Positions 52,070 through 60,077 of a DNA stretch of 64,000 nucleotides are shown piece by piece. Source of the DNA: Paenibacillus qinlingensis (GTDB lineage Bacteria; Bacillota; Bacilli; Paenibacillales; NBRC-103111); assembly GCF_013204845.1 (NCBI RefSeq), contig NZ_JABMKY010000008.1:1-64000 (forward strand). Direction: 5' to 3'. A model generated the notes under the pieces. The model worked only from the letters and a program-made list of their open reading frames with translations. It was not told the DNA's origin and did not search any database. The position numbers and the translations under genes are program-made. Numbering within the stretch: the stretch's first letter is position 1; every line of letters starts with the position of its first letter.

Positions 52070-54049
52070 TTATACGTCCATGACAACCATTTGATGGCAA
52101 TCTATTCTTGGCACCTCGTAATGCACAGTTCCATCTGAATCCGTTACGAAAGCGAGCTCTGTCATCTGCGGGGCCAGATACACCTTTTTGACCGGCTTAT
52201 CCAACCGCACTGATACCTTAGTCTCGAAAATCGGTACTACATCTTCAATTACTTCGACGTTCTTCCCCCGTTTGACAGGCACGGCATACAAGAGGTGATT
52301 AACAAAGCGCCGCTCTGTCGGCTGCTCCATAAGCGTAACGATTCCCTGTGCCGGCAAGTTCGTCGAGAGTGTTTTTGCAGGTCCTAACAGCTTGTTCAGC
52401 GCATATAAAACGACTTGTTTGAGAACGAGACTGCCCACCGTCGCATATTCCTCGAAGACATTCCACGCTATGTAAATACCATTACTGCTTTCAACCATCC
52501 CTGCTCCGTTCGATTGGAGAGTACTTGGGGTATGTTGATGCGAACAAAACGTATACACATCACGGTTAAAATAAGGATTCTCCCGGTGCCCTAGCATCAC
52601 CCCATCCCCGCTCAATTCAACTTGCTGACCCTTGGAATAGAAGACGAAGGATGCTTCCGGCACGCTTTCCAGCGCAAAATGCGGGTGAAAATAAGAAGGT
52701 TTATACGGATTCATCCCGGCATAGCGCACCCCAAGATCAATTGAAAATGCAGTTCCCTCTACGTTTAGCCCAGATTCCCCGGAAGCTAGCAGCTTTCCAC
52801 CCTGTGCCATGTAAGCGTTCAGCTTGGTTTCAAGTTCCGGGGTTATCATAATACGATCTGGCAAAATAATAACGCGATAACGATGGAAATCGCTATCCAT
52901 ATCAATGACGTCGAACAGAATGTTACCTTCCAGCAGCATGCGAACTGCTCCAGCATCCCCATTGCCTGTTCGATCGGCTTCCCCCTCTTCTGGCCGTGAG
53001 ACTGCAGCTTCCACCGTAAATAATCCAACGTCAGCAATGCTTAGAACATTGGCGCACCATGGTTCCTTGCTTTCCACTTCGGCATAAGCCGCGCCAATAA
53101 TCGCATAAGTTGCAGGATCCATGCGGCCTTCCGGATGCAGTTGATCGCCTATGGAACAGCTTGCCCCATTCGCGATGCTGAGTGCTGTTTCGTAGCGCAG
53201 CGCATTCGGATGCTTGTAGCCGCCGAATTCTCCCCACGACGTGTGGAATTTGCCTGTCATGCCAAGAAACGGCATCCCAAGTCCTTGCGCGTAGCGGGCC
53301 GAAAGTGGGAAATGATCATAGCCCCACCCTCCGGTCGGTAAAGATTCCAGTTCCAGATGCGAGTTCATTGCAGCCAAATCACGGCGTCCACGGCGGATAT
53401 GTCCGCCGTTGTGGAACACGGGCAGCCCCGGTTTCACAGCGTCAATCGTTTCTCGGACCCTGCGAGTGTAATTGCTGTATGTGCGTTCGCCTAGATCTAA
53501 CACTGCCCTCACGTCACGGGGATCCATTCCCTCAGACCGTAATTGGCTAACGCAGTTGTGACAGTAGCATTTGCGTACCCCGACAATATCGAGAAAAATA
53601 CCGTCCGCATCATAGCGCCGAACGACTTCGTCAATTTGACGTAGAAGCACGTCCAGATACGGTGAATTCATACAAAAAGAGTGATACCCCGGCTTCATAA
53701 AGCCATCCACCCACGTCGTCTTGTCATTGATGTCCCGAATTAGCCATTCGGGATGTCGGCGCGCCAGCTTTTCATCTACGCCTGCAGATAGATAGACTGG
53801 CGTTTTAACGCCAATGTCATGCGCTGCTTCGATCATCTCCCCAAGCAGATCAAATGTTAACTGAGGATGCATCTCATTGGCTTCGGAAGGATGATAGGCC
53901 CAGCCATGATGACATTTGGAAAAAACGGTGATTGAATCCACATGGCCCTTGCGAAGCATGTCCTGAAACTGCCCTTTGTCGAAATCGCGCCCAATCCCTG
54001 GGATTGCTTCCGACGTATGAAAATCAAGGTGAACTTGACGAAAACGCAT
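52070..54049 (-). CDS. GHL6-type glycoside hydrolase with beta-galactosidase trimerisation-like domain
   Basis: The protein has about 659 residues from ATG 54049, with AGGAGG ten bases upstream; the frame opens at 54106. It has no signal peptide. The N-terminal TIM barrel shows VHLDFHTSEAIPGIG (6-20), TVFSKCHHGWAYHPS near 45 and DGIFLDIVGVRKCYC near 170, a candidate catalytic Asp. From about 380 a flavodoxin-like domain (YRVIILPDRIMITPELE, GGKLLASGESGL) resembles the GH42 trimerisation domain. Relatives are called alpha-L-fucosidase-like or hypothetical glycosidases. It is divergent from the AraC gene at 54166. Confidence 0.8.
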   Translation of the reverse strand: MRFRQVHLDFHTSEAIPGIGRDFDKGQFQDMLRKGHVDSITVFSKCHHGWAYHPSEANEMHPQLTFDLLGEMIEAAHDIGVKTPVYLSAGVDEKLARRHPEWLIRDINDKTTWVDGFMKPGYHSFCMNSPYLDVLLRQIDEVVRRYDADGIFLDIVGVRKCYCHNCVSQLRSEGMDPRDVRAVLDLGERTYSNYTRRVRETIDAVKPGLPVFHNGGHIRRGRRDLAAMNSHLELESLPTGGWGYDHFPLSARYAQGLGMPFLGMTGKFHTSWGEFGGYKHPNALRYETALSIANGASCSIGDQLHPEGRMDPATYAIIGAAYAEVESKEPWCANVLSIADVGLFTVEAAVSRPEEGEADRTGNGDAGAVRMLLEGNILFDVIDMDSDFHRYRVIILPDRIMITPELETKLNAYMAQGGKLLASGESGLNVEGTAFSIDLGVRYAGMNPYKPSYFHPHFALESVPEASFVFYSKGQQVELSGDGVMLGHRENPYFNRDVYTFCSHQHTPSTLQSNGAGMVESSNGIYIAWNVFEEYATVGSLVLKQVVLYALNKLLGPAKTLSTNLPAQGIVTLMEQPTERRFVNHLLYAVPVKRGKNVEVIEDVVPIFETKVSVRLDKPVKKVYLAPQMTELAFVTDSDGTVHYEVPRIDCHQMVVMDV

Positions 54050-54165
54050 AGAACTGTCGCCTCCTAAATCTGTATTTGATTTAACTATAGCTTGAAACAT
54101 AAACATGATATAGTAATAGCAGCGACTTAAAATAGCACATTTCCGACCAATGGGAGATCCAACTT

Positions 54166-55041
54166 ATGACTACCTGCTTGCAACTTCGCATTCCGCCCTT
54201 GCCGCAATTTCTCACCATCGGTTTCTCAACCTGGCCGGTTGGCGCCCAGCATTTTGGTCGAACTTTTGACGTCTACGATTTGCTGTTCGTTCGAAGTGGG
54301 ATGCTGCATATGACAGAAGAATCGTACGCGTATGATGTAGGTCCTGGCGAAATGCTGTTGCTTGAACCTGGCATCCCGCACATCGGCCACAAAGCTTGCG
54401 AGGTGCCGACCGAGATTTACTGGGTCCATTTTAAGCATGAACCTGCGATCTCTAGGCTTCCGGAGCATCAGATCTCCTGGTCGGTGCCCGTGCGCGAAGG
54501 AAGAGACAGCGATTTGGCGCCTCAAGAACAGTATCTGTATGTGCCTAAATTCAGTTCCTACGATCAGGTGGCGGTGGAGCCGATTTTGGATGAAATGCTG
54601 CGACTCAGGTCGTCCTTGACGATGGAGTATGCCGTCGATCTGCAACAACTGTTAGGCCGACTCCTGTCACAACTGCAAGCTTCATTACGGTCAGGCCGGC
54701 TAGGCAGCCGATCTTCCGTGCTTGCAGCGCAGGTGATGCGTTATTTGGAAGTGCATCTTCGCGAACCTTATCATGCTGCACACATGGAACAGGAGCTGCA
54801 TTTCAACGAGGACTATGCTGCGCGCTGCCTTCGTAAGCATACAGGGCTAAGCCCGCTCCAGTATCATCATGTGGTGCGAATGGAGGAAGCCAAGCGACTG
54901 CTCAGCACAAGTGAATTATCCCTACAAGAAGTCGGAGATCGTGTCGGTTATGAGGATTATAACTACTTTATCCGCGTCTTCCGCAAAACCGTCGGCTGCA
55001 CGCCAAGCGCTTTCCGCAGGTCGGTGTACAGGTATGTGTGA
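54166..55041 (+). CDS. AraC-family transcriptional regulator (cytoplasmic)
   Basis: The 291-residue protein has an N-terminal cupin domain (about 20-100; YDVGPGEMLLLEPGIPHIGH) that would bind a small sugar, and a C-terminal AraC domain (about 190-285) with RMEEAKRLLSTSELSLQEVG and FIRVFRKTVGCTPSAFRR. GGGAGA precedes ATG 54166. It is divergent from the GHL6-type gene across about 115 bp and 4 kb from the ABC operon at 58974, whose promoter carries the same kind of paired GAYGAATC repeats. Either or both may be its targets. Confidence 0.9.
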   Translation: MTTCLQLRIPPLPQFLTIGFSTWPVGAQHFGRTFDVYDLLFVRSGMLHMTEESYAYDVGPGEMLLLEPGIPHIGHKACEVPTEIYWVHFKHEPAISRLPEHQISWSVPVREGRDSDLAPQEQYLYVPKFSSYDQVAVEPILDEMLRLRSSLTMEYAVDLQQLLGRLLSQLQASLRSGRLGSRSSVLAAQVMRYLEVHLREPYHAAHMEQELHFNEDYAARCLRKHTGLSPLQYHHVVRMEEAKRLLSTSELSLQEVGDRVGYEDYNYFIRVFRKTVGCTPSAFRRSVYRYV

Positions 55042-55383
55042 GGCAAACATTGCGTCCCTTACCAGCAAGCAAGAAGCCTATCAAAGAAGTGTTAGGTGAC
55101 AAATAAGTTCTGAAATGCCAAAGGGGCTGTCCCGCTGCCGAATTGTATTTAGATGTAAAAACTACAGCTAATGTTCTCGAATTCGAGGTATTTTCGTAAT
55201 TCCGTTTCAAATAGATGGAGAAAATCCAGTTAAATTGCAGGAAGTCCGTTTATTATTCATCGATCCTAAGGTCAACAACGAAAGAAGAGGCCGTTTCAAT
55301 AAGTCTACATAGACTTTTGAGACAGCCTCTTTTTACGAAGAAAGGGGTAGCGCCATAGATAGCGTCAAAGAGGATCGGATCGC
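55042..55383. other. intergenic region
   Basis: About 340 bp between two convergent transcripts. It contains a CTCGAATTCGAG palindrome near 55180 and an unexplained 150-bp stretch of even base composition with no reading frame of note, then the terminator at 55284. No gene is seen. Confidence 0.5.
55284..55335. terminator. long terminator stem-loop between convergent genes
   Basis: AAGAGGC and GCCTCTT form the outer stem, AAGTCT and AGACTT the inner one, with a few mismatches between. TTTTT follows on the plus strand and a T-rich stretch on the minus. It lies between the AraC gene and the binding protein gene. Confidence 0.75.
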
Positions 55384-57024
55384 CTACTTAGACTTAGCGT
55401 ATTTCTCATTGTACATCTTGACAAGCTCGTCGGTTTTCAGCTTTTTGAAGCCATCAACGAAGGCATCCCATTCCGTCATTGGCTTTTGACCAAGAATAAA
55501 TTTCGTTAGGTTTTCGCTCATATACGTCTTCAACGGGGTTGTAATTTCGGCGAGTTTTGACGATTCGTCTTTGGACCAGTTGATGGAAGGCTCGGGATCG
55601 CGCAGTGCGTTCATTTCCTTCAGTTTTTTCATCCGGTCTGGGATGATGGCGGCCTGTTGATCCTCTCCTGCCTTAAAGCCGAGCAAACCGAAGCGGTTAT
55701 ACGACGGAATGACACCGGTTAGCCACCAGCTACCATAGCCGTAATCGGTTTGTTTTTTCATACCTTCAGGGTATTTGCCATCCGCTCCGACGGTCCAGAC
55801 GCTTTGGGTTTTGTCGAGCTTATATCCGGAAGGCGTCGTTTTGTCACGGGTGAACGTCTCATTTTCAACGCCAAGCATGAAGAACTCAATGCCCTCATCG
55901 CTGTAAGTGTAATCCATAGCCTTGATAATTTGATCGATGTATTTCGATTTTTTATTAATAACCATCGGCGAGCGGTAAGCGATGTTATAGTGTGGATCTA
56001 GATTTTGGGTATACGTTTTGCCGTCAATCTTCAATGGATAAATAGGCTGAATGTCGCGAGCTGGATCCTTCTTGGGATTGAGATTGTTCGACATCGCAAG
56101 TTGCTCCATCATTAGCGGGAACTGGCCGCTCTCATAACCCGCAAACAACTCCTGATCTTTCATCGTCAAGAAATTGGGATGCAGCAGCTTCTCTGAATAC
56201 ATCCAACTCATCAGCTCTGTCCACTGCTTGTAACGATCTTTAAAGTCGACTGGCGCAAAAACGAACTTTTTCGTCTCAGGGTCCATCATCATTCCGTTAC
56301 CCGGACCGTTATTAACATTGATGCCAAAATACATCTGCGTCCGCTCCGCAAAATAATCGAATCCAAGACGTGACGAAGTAATGTAGTCACCCGTCTGTTT
56401 CTTCAGCGCGAGCATAGCCTTCTTGAAATCGTCGACCGTCTGAATCTGGCTAGCATCCAGTCCCTCTTTCTTCAACAAATCGTTACGAACGAGCCAGAGC
56501 GTTGTGGCAAAATCGAAATCCTGTACGAGTGGAAACGCATACAATTTACCATCCTCCGGATGGCGCATCACCTTGTCGGCCTCTGGATACTTTTTAAGCC
56601 ATTTTTCCAGATTCGGCAACTTGCCGGCCTTCATATAATCATCGAGTGCCACGAACAACTGCGGTCCGTAATCCTTAAACGTGCGGTCATCTTGGAAAAA
56701 TTTCATCATATCTGGCAGTTGTCCGGAGCTGAGTACGATGTTCATTTTTTCCTTAAACGCGTCGCGAGGCGGGCTGTTCACGTTAAATTTGACGCCTGTC
56801 CGCTTGCCCCACTCGACGAACACTGGCAAGTCGCTGCCGATCGGCAGTCCCGGATCCCAAGGTGTCAGTACCTCCACGGTTGGAATTTCGCCGGCAACGC
56901 TTTTACCGTTCCCAGTTGAAGCGGTAGGCGTGGCAGCTTTCTCTGTGCTCTGGCAACCGGCCAGCACTGTCATACAGATGGATAAGGTGGCGGCTGTCAG
57001 CCTCCAATTCATATTTTTGCCCAT
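55384..57024 (-). CDS. sugar ABC transporter substrate-binding lipoprotein
   Basis: The 546-residue precursor has a lipobox VLAGC (Cys about 24). The mature protein is of the long LplA-like type: KEKMNIVLSSGQLPDMMKFF near 90, VRNDLLKKEGLDASQIQTVD near 180 and FILGQKPMTEWDAFVDGFKK near the C-terminus. AGGAGGGG precedes ATG 57024. It is the last gene of its operon, 71 bp after the YtcP-like permease. It is more divergent from the other four binding proteins than they are from each other, suggesting a different ligand. Confidence 0.9.
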   Translation of the reverse strand: MGKNMNWRLTAATLSICMTVLAGCQSTEKAATPTASTGNGKSVAGEIPTVEVLTPWDPGLPIGSDLPVFVEWGKRTGVKFNVNSPPRDAFKEKMNIVLSSGQLPDMMKFFQDDRTFKDYGPQLFVALDDYMKAGKLPNLEKWLKKYPEADKVMRHPEDGKLYAFPLVQDFDFATTLWLVRNDLLKKEGLDASQIQTVDDFKKAMLALKKQTGDYITSSRLGFDYFAERTQMYFGINVNNGPGNGMMMDPETKKFVFAPVDFKDRYKQWTELMSWMYSEKLLHPNFLTMKDQELFAGYESGQFPLMMEQLAMSNNLNPKKDPARDIQPIYPLKIDGKTYTQNLDPHYNIAYRSPMVINKKSKYIDQIIKAMDYTYSDEGIEFFMLGVENETFTRDKTTPSGYKLDKTQSVWTVGADGKYPEGMKKQTDYGYGSWWLTGVIPSYNRFGLLGFKAGEDQQAAIIPDRMKKLKEMNALRDPEPSINWSKDESSKLAEITTPLKTYMSENLTKFILGQKPMTEWDAFVDGFKKLKTDELVKMYNEKYAKSK

Positions 57025-57095
57025 TTAGAACCCCTCCTGAATCGTTTATACGAATGCTATGAAAAAATAATTGTACACACTTGGAGCTACGCTGT

Positions 57096-57992
57096 TCAGC
57101 CCTTTACGGAGCCAACAAGCACGCCTTGCACGAAAAATCTTTGCACAAACGGGTAAATGAGCACGATCGGACCGATCGTCACGAAAATCGTCGCCATGCG
57201 CACGCTGATCATTCGCCCTGCGCCAGCAACTGGATCAACCTCCAGCGTATTCGCTTGGTCGAGCGCTCCCTGGGACAGTACTTCGTTAGCAACGAGAATA
57301 CGGCGGAGAATAATGGTGAGTGGCTGCATATCCGGCGATGTTAAATACATGAGCGGGCCGAAATAAGCATTCCACAGTCCGACCGAAGCGAACAGCGCAA
57401 TGGTTGCCAGAATAGCCTTGGAGAGAGGAATAACGATGCGGAGCAAAATTTGCCAATCGTTCGCACCGTCGATAAAAGCCGATTCATACAGCTCCTGTGG
57501 CATCGCCTGAAAATTAGTACGCAGAATAATAATGTTCCAGAAGCTAAATGCAGCCGGCAGCGTAATGGCCCACATCGTGTCGAGTAACCCGATATTTTTA
57601 ATGAGCATAAAACTAGGAATGAGGCCCCCGCTAAAGAACATCGTGAAGGTGAACAGTACAGACAGCTGTCGACGTGCCCGAAATCGGTTAATCGACAGTG
57701 GATATGCCGTGAGGCAGCCGATTAGCAGTACAAGAAACGTGCCGAGCAGTGTATAACGAATGCTGTTCCAATACGCCAACACGATTTGGTTATCCCGGAA
57801 GACAGCCATGTAAGCCTCCCAGTTGATGCCCTGCGGCAGCAGCATTACCTTGAACAAGCCAACCGGCACAGGATTGCTTATCGAAAGCGCGAACATGTGC
57901 ACAAACGGCAGAACGATCGACAGCGTCAGTAGCAGCAACGCTAGAAAATTAGCCGTATTGAACAGCCGGTTGGCGAATCCAGTATTTTTCAC
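57096..57992 (-). CDS. sugar ABC transporter permease (YtcP-like)
   Basis: The 298-residue permease starts at GTG 57992 with GGAGG nine bases upstream. It has six segments, the EAA-type loop ESAFIDGANDWQILLRIV near 185 and the ending PFVQRFFVQGVLVGSVKG. It follows the LplB-like gene by 13 bp. Confidence 0.92.
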   Translation of the reverse strand: MKNTGFANRLFNTANFLALLLLTLSIVLPFVHMFALSISNPVPVGLFKVMLLPQGINWEAYMAVFRDNQIVLAYWNSIRYTLLGTFLVLLIGCLTAYPLSINRFRARRQLSVLFTFTMFFSGGLIPSFMLIKNIGLLDTMWAITLPAAFSFWNIIILRTNFQAMPQELYESAFIDGANDWQILLRIVIPLSKAILATIALFASVGLWNAYFGPLMYLTSPDMQPLTIILRRILVANEVLSQGALDQANTLEVDPVAGAGRMISVRMATIFVTIGPIVLIYPFVQRFFVQGVLVGSVKG

Positions 57993-58005
57993 GTGCAGAT
58001 TCCTC

Positions 58006-58974
58006 CTACCATAACGAATTTTGCTTCATAGCGCGACTAGCACGATTGGTTACGTACAGAATAAGGAAGGCGGCGACACTGTTGAGCAAGCCGACAGCAG
58101 TCGCATAGCTGAAATTCCGGTCAATAATACCCCGGCGGTACACGTAAGTCTGAATGACATCACCCACCTCGTAGATCGCAGGATTGCTCATGAGGTATGC
58201 CTTCTCGAAGCCAACGTTAATTACATCACTGGCGTGCAAAATAAATAGGATCGTAATGGTCGGCAGCATGCCCGGCAAGCTGATGTGCCAAATCCGGCGA
58301 AACCGATTGGCACCATCCATGTAGCTCGCCTCATATAGCTCGGGATCAATCCCGGTAAGAGCGGCCAAGTACAGAATCGAGCCCCAACCGATCCCCTGCC
58401 AAATACCGCTGCCGACGAATAATGTACGAAAGTACGACGATTCGTTGAAGAAGGCAATCGGCTCCATACCCAGCGACCCGAGCAGTAAATTGACCGGACC
58501 ATTCGCGCCGAGCAGCTCCATCATCATCCCGACGACAACGACCATCGCGATAAAATGCGGCAGGTAACTAACGGATTGAAAAAACTTTTTCCACCACTTG
58601 CTTGTCAGCTCATTCAACAGCAGCGCCAGCAGGATCGGCGGCCAAAAGCCGAAAAGCAGACTATACAAGCCAAGCAGCAGCGTATTCTTGACCACTCGCA
58701 CGGCATACGGATCGGCAAAGAAGCTCTGAAAATGCTTGAGACCGACCCACGGACTGCCGTCAAATCCGAGAATAAGATCGTACTGCTTGAAAGCGATAAT
58801 AATGCCGTACATCGGGATGTAGTTGAACAGCAAAAACCCGAGCACGCCAGGCAGCACCATTAAATACAAATGCCCACTAAGTCGCAGCTCCCGCAGCCAA
58901 CCCACGCCCCTCCGCCTCTCTAGCGGAGAAGTGAGTACAGCGGCCGCCCTGTTCTCTTTCAGTTTGTCGTTCAT
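58006..58974 (-). CDS. sugar ABC transporter permease (LplB-like)
   Basis: The 322-residue permease has a basic N-terminal tail, LYLMVLPGVLGFLLFNYIPMYG, six segments and the EAA loop EASYMDGANRFRRIWHISLP. GGGAGG lies a rather long 13 bases before ATG 58974. It is the first gene of the operon, behind the operator-promoter at 59082-59140. Confidence 0.92.
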   Translation of the reverse strand: MNDKLKENRAAAVLTSPLERRRGVGWLRELRLSGHLYLMVLPGVLGFLLFNYIPMYGIIIAFKQYDLILGFDGSPWVGLKHFQSFFADPYAVRVVKNTLLLGLYSLLFGFWPPILLALLLNELTSKWWKKFFQSVSYLPHFIAMVVVVGMMMELLGANGPVNLLLGSLGMEPIAFFNESSYFRTLFVGSGIWQGIGWGSILYLAALTGIDPELYEASYMDGANRFRRIWHISLPGMLPTITILFILHASDVINVGFEKAYLMSNPAIYEVGDVIQTYVYRRGIIDRNFSYATAVGLLNSVAAFLILYVTNRASRAMKQNSLW

Positions 58975-59081
58975 TACGCTTTTGTTTCCTCCCTTTCTCC
59001 GATAACCCGCTCCTTCTAGGTGGCCGCCACTGCAGCTACGCTTCGTACATGTAGGTTCATTTCGGTTACGCTTACAGTTTA

Positions 59082-59140
59082 ATTATATAAGCGCTTTCAT
59101 TAGGGGGAAATAGACGAATCGAAGACGATTATGGATGAAT
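59082..59140 (-). promoter_or_regulatory. AraC-type operator, promoter and cre-like site of the 58974 operon
   Basis: Plus-strand GACGAATC at 59113 and GATGAATA at 59134 are 21 bp apart. On the minus strand 25 bp separate them from TATAAT (59087-59082). A cre-like ATGAAAGCGCTTATAT (one mismatch) at 59100-59085 covers the region just before and over the -10, so CcpA could block polymerase directly. Confidence 0.72.
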
Positions 59141-59153
59141 AACAGAAAAGCAA

Positions 59154-59344
59154 TTTTGCATCTTTGAGAGGGGCTACTCCACTTCTTCTTCTTCTTCTTC
59201 TACTTCTACTTCTACTTCTACTTCTACTTCTACTTCTTCTACTTCTACTTCTACTTCTACTTCTACTTCTACTTCTACTTCTACTTCTACTGCTTCTTAT
59301 TAATTCACTTTTCCCTCCCCAATAGGCCTAACCTGACAAATTTG
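59154..59344 (+). repeat. intergenic repeat, copy A (interrupted by microsatellite)
   Basis: It starts TTTTGCATCTTTGAGAGGGG and ends with a segment reading TTCACTTTTCCCTCC, AGGCCTAACC, TGACAAATTT. The same ordered blocks occur at 59839-59930 with about ten differences. Copy A is longer because of the hexamer tract inside it. Confidence 0.75.
59181..59298 (+). repeat. CTT/TACTTC microsatellite
   Basis: About 118 bp consist only of CTT and TACTTC units (roughly four CTT, then some 16 TACTTC with two interruptions). The other strand reads (GAAGTA)n. No gene spans it. Such a tract is prone to slippage. Confidence 0.95.
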
Positions 59345-59419
59345 AAGTTGAGGGTCAATGTTGGCAAGTTAGGGTAATCGGGTGGCATTCTGGCGGATGA
59401 GCTATTGCTTGCGGGCGGG

Positions 59420-59590
59420 GTGCTGTGGACGTGGGCCGAGCGAGGTTTGTAGGCGGGGCGGGATTCTGTGGATGTGGGGGCGAGCGAGTTTTGAGGCGGG
59501 GCGGGATTCTGTAGATGTGGAGGCGAGTGGTCTTTGTAGGCAAGCTAGATTCTGTAGCCTTGAGACGAGCAAGGGTTGTAGATGGGATAC
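59420..59590 (+). repeat. four tandem copies of a degenerate 43-bp repeat
   Basis: Units start at 59420, 59463, 59506 and 59549 (43, 43, 43 and 42 bp). Each begins with a form of ATTCTGTRGATGTGG, continues with GGCGAGCGAG-like bases and ends in GGCGGGGCGGG-like bases, with decay towards the fourth copy. The segment is G-rich on the plus strand, unlike its surroundings. No protein family is recognisable in either strand. Confidence 0.85.
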
Positions 59591-59721
59591 TTCAATAGAG
59601 TGCAGGGGTGAGTCAGCACGGAGCATTGAATTAATCCAACTCCCACCGCTCCCTTCTACTATCTCAGAAATGCAAAAATACAACCTTTTTCACTAATATA
59701 TACTTGTTATTGTAAAATACG

Positions 59722-59794
59722 TGCAAATAGGCAACCTTTTCAACGTATTTCAAGATAATCTCCTGAAATCACTTCAAATTGATGCCTATTTGCA
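59722..59794. repeat. perfect 12-bp inverted repeat enclosing 49 bp
   Basis: TGCAAATAGGCA at 59722 and TGCCTATTTGCA at 59783 are exact complements. Inside, ATTTCA and TGAAAT give a second nested pair. No T-tract follows, so it is not a simple terminator. It could be a small mobile repeat (MITE-like) or a processed RNA hairpin. Confidence 0.7.
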
Positions 59795-59838
59795 TTAATT
59801 TCCAATAAGTAAGGAGAAAACCCCTTCGAAAAGTGCTT

Positions 59839-59930
59839 TTTTGCATCTTTGATAGGGGTTACTCCTCATTCTTCTCCTACTCATTACTTCACTTTTCCCC
59901 TCCCTAGTAGTCCTAATCTGACAAATTTTG
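59839..59930 (+). repeat. intergenic repeat, copy B
   Basis: This is the shorter counterpart of copy A. It has TTTTGCATCTTTGATAGGGG, then a short CTTCTCCTACTCATTACTTC stretch where copy A has the microsatellite, then CACTTTTCCCCTCCCTAG, and TCCTAATCTGACAAATTTT. Same orientation, about 685 bp away. Confidence 0.75.
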
Positions 59931-59940
59931 GGCTGCGCTC

Positions 59941-59962
59941 GGGGGGGGGTTGGGGTTGGGGG
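59941..59962 (+). repeat. G-quadruplex-forming tract
   Basis: Runs of nine, four and five G are separated by TT on the plus strand. The nine-G run can supply two columns, so a four-tract quadruplex is possible. It lies 115 bp past the 3-prime end of the large gene at 60078. Confidence 0.6.
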
Positions 59963-59994
59963 TTAGCAGTTAGCAGTTAGAGGGTTGATGTTAG

Positions 59995-60022
59995 AGCTTG
60001 GGGGCCTTAAGGCCCCCAAGCT
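59995..60022. terminator. 28-bp perfect palindrome downstream of the large gene
   Basis: AGCTTGGGGGCC, TTAA, GGCCCCCAAGCT is self-complementary over its full length and very GC-rich. It follows the stop at 60078 by 55 bp on the minus strand. No T-run follows, so termination would rely on the stem alone. Confidence 0.55.
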
Positions 60023-60057
60023 TGATTCTTGTTGCTGTGAAAGTATAGACCGGAGCC

Positions 60058-60075
60058 TGCATGCGCGCGCATATG
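60058..60075. other. alternating purine-pyrimidine tract
   Basis: TGCATGCGCGCGCATATG alternates strictly over 18 bp, centred on the palindrome ATGCGCGCGCAT, two bases after the stop of the large gene. This is the type of sequence able to form Z-DNA. Confidence 0.5.
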
Positions 60076-60077
60076 TT

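Noticed and set aside
55284-55335. IS element end (sequence similar to some transposase-flanking inverted repeats)
   Set aside because: No transposase remnant or target duplication is visible; a terminator between convergent genes explains it.
59181-59298. (GAAGTA)n as a coding Glu-Val repeat
   Set aside because: No open frame with a start or flanking protein-like sequence extends through it; it is intergenic.
59382-59696. Plus- and minus-strand frames across the G-rich repeats as genes
   Set aside because: They result from the 43-bp tandem repeats, have skewed composition and lack start signals.
59154-59930. CRISPR array
   Set aside because: The repeats are either a pure microsatellite or degenerate tandem copies without unique spacers, and no cas genes are present.
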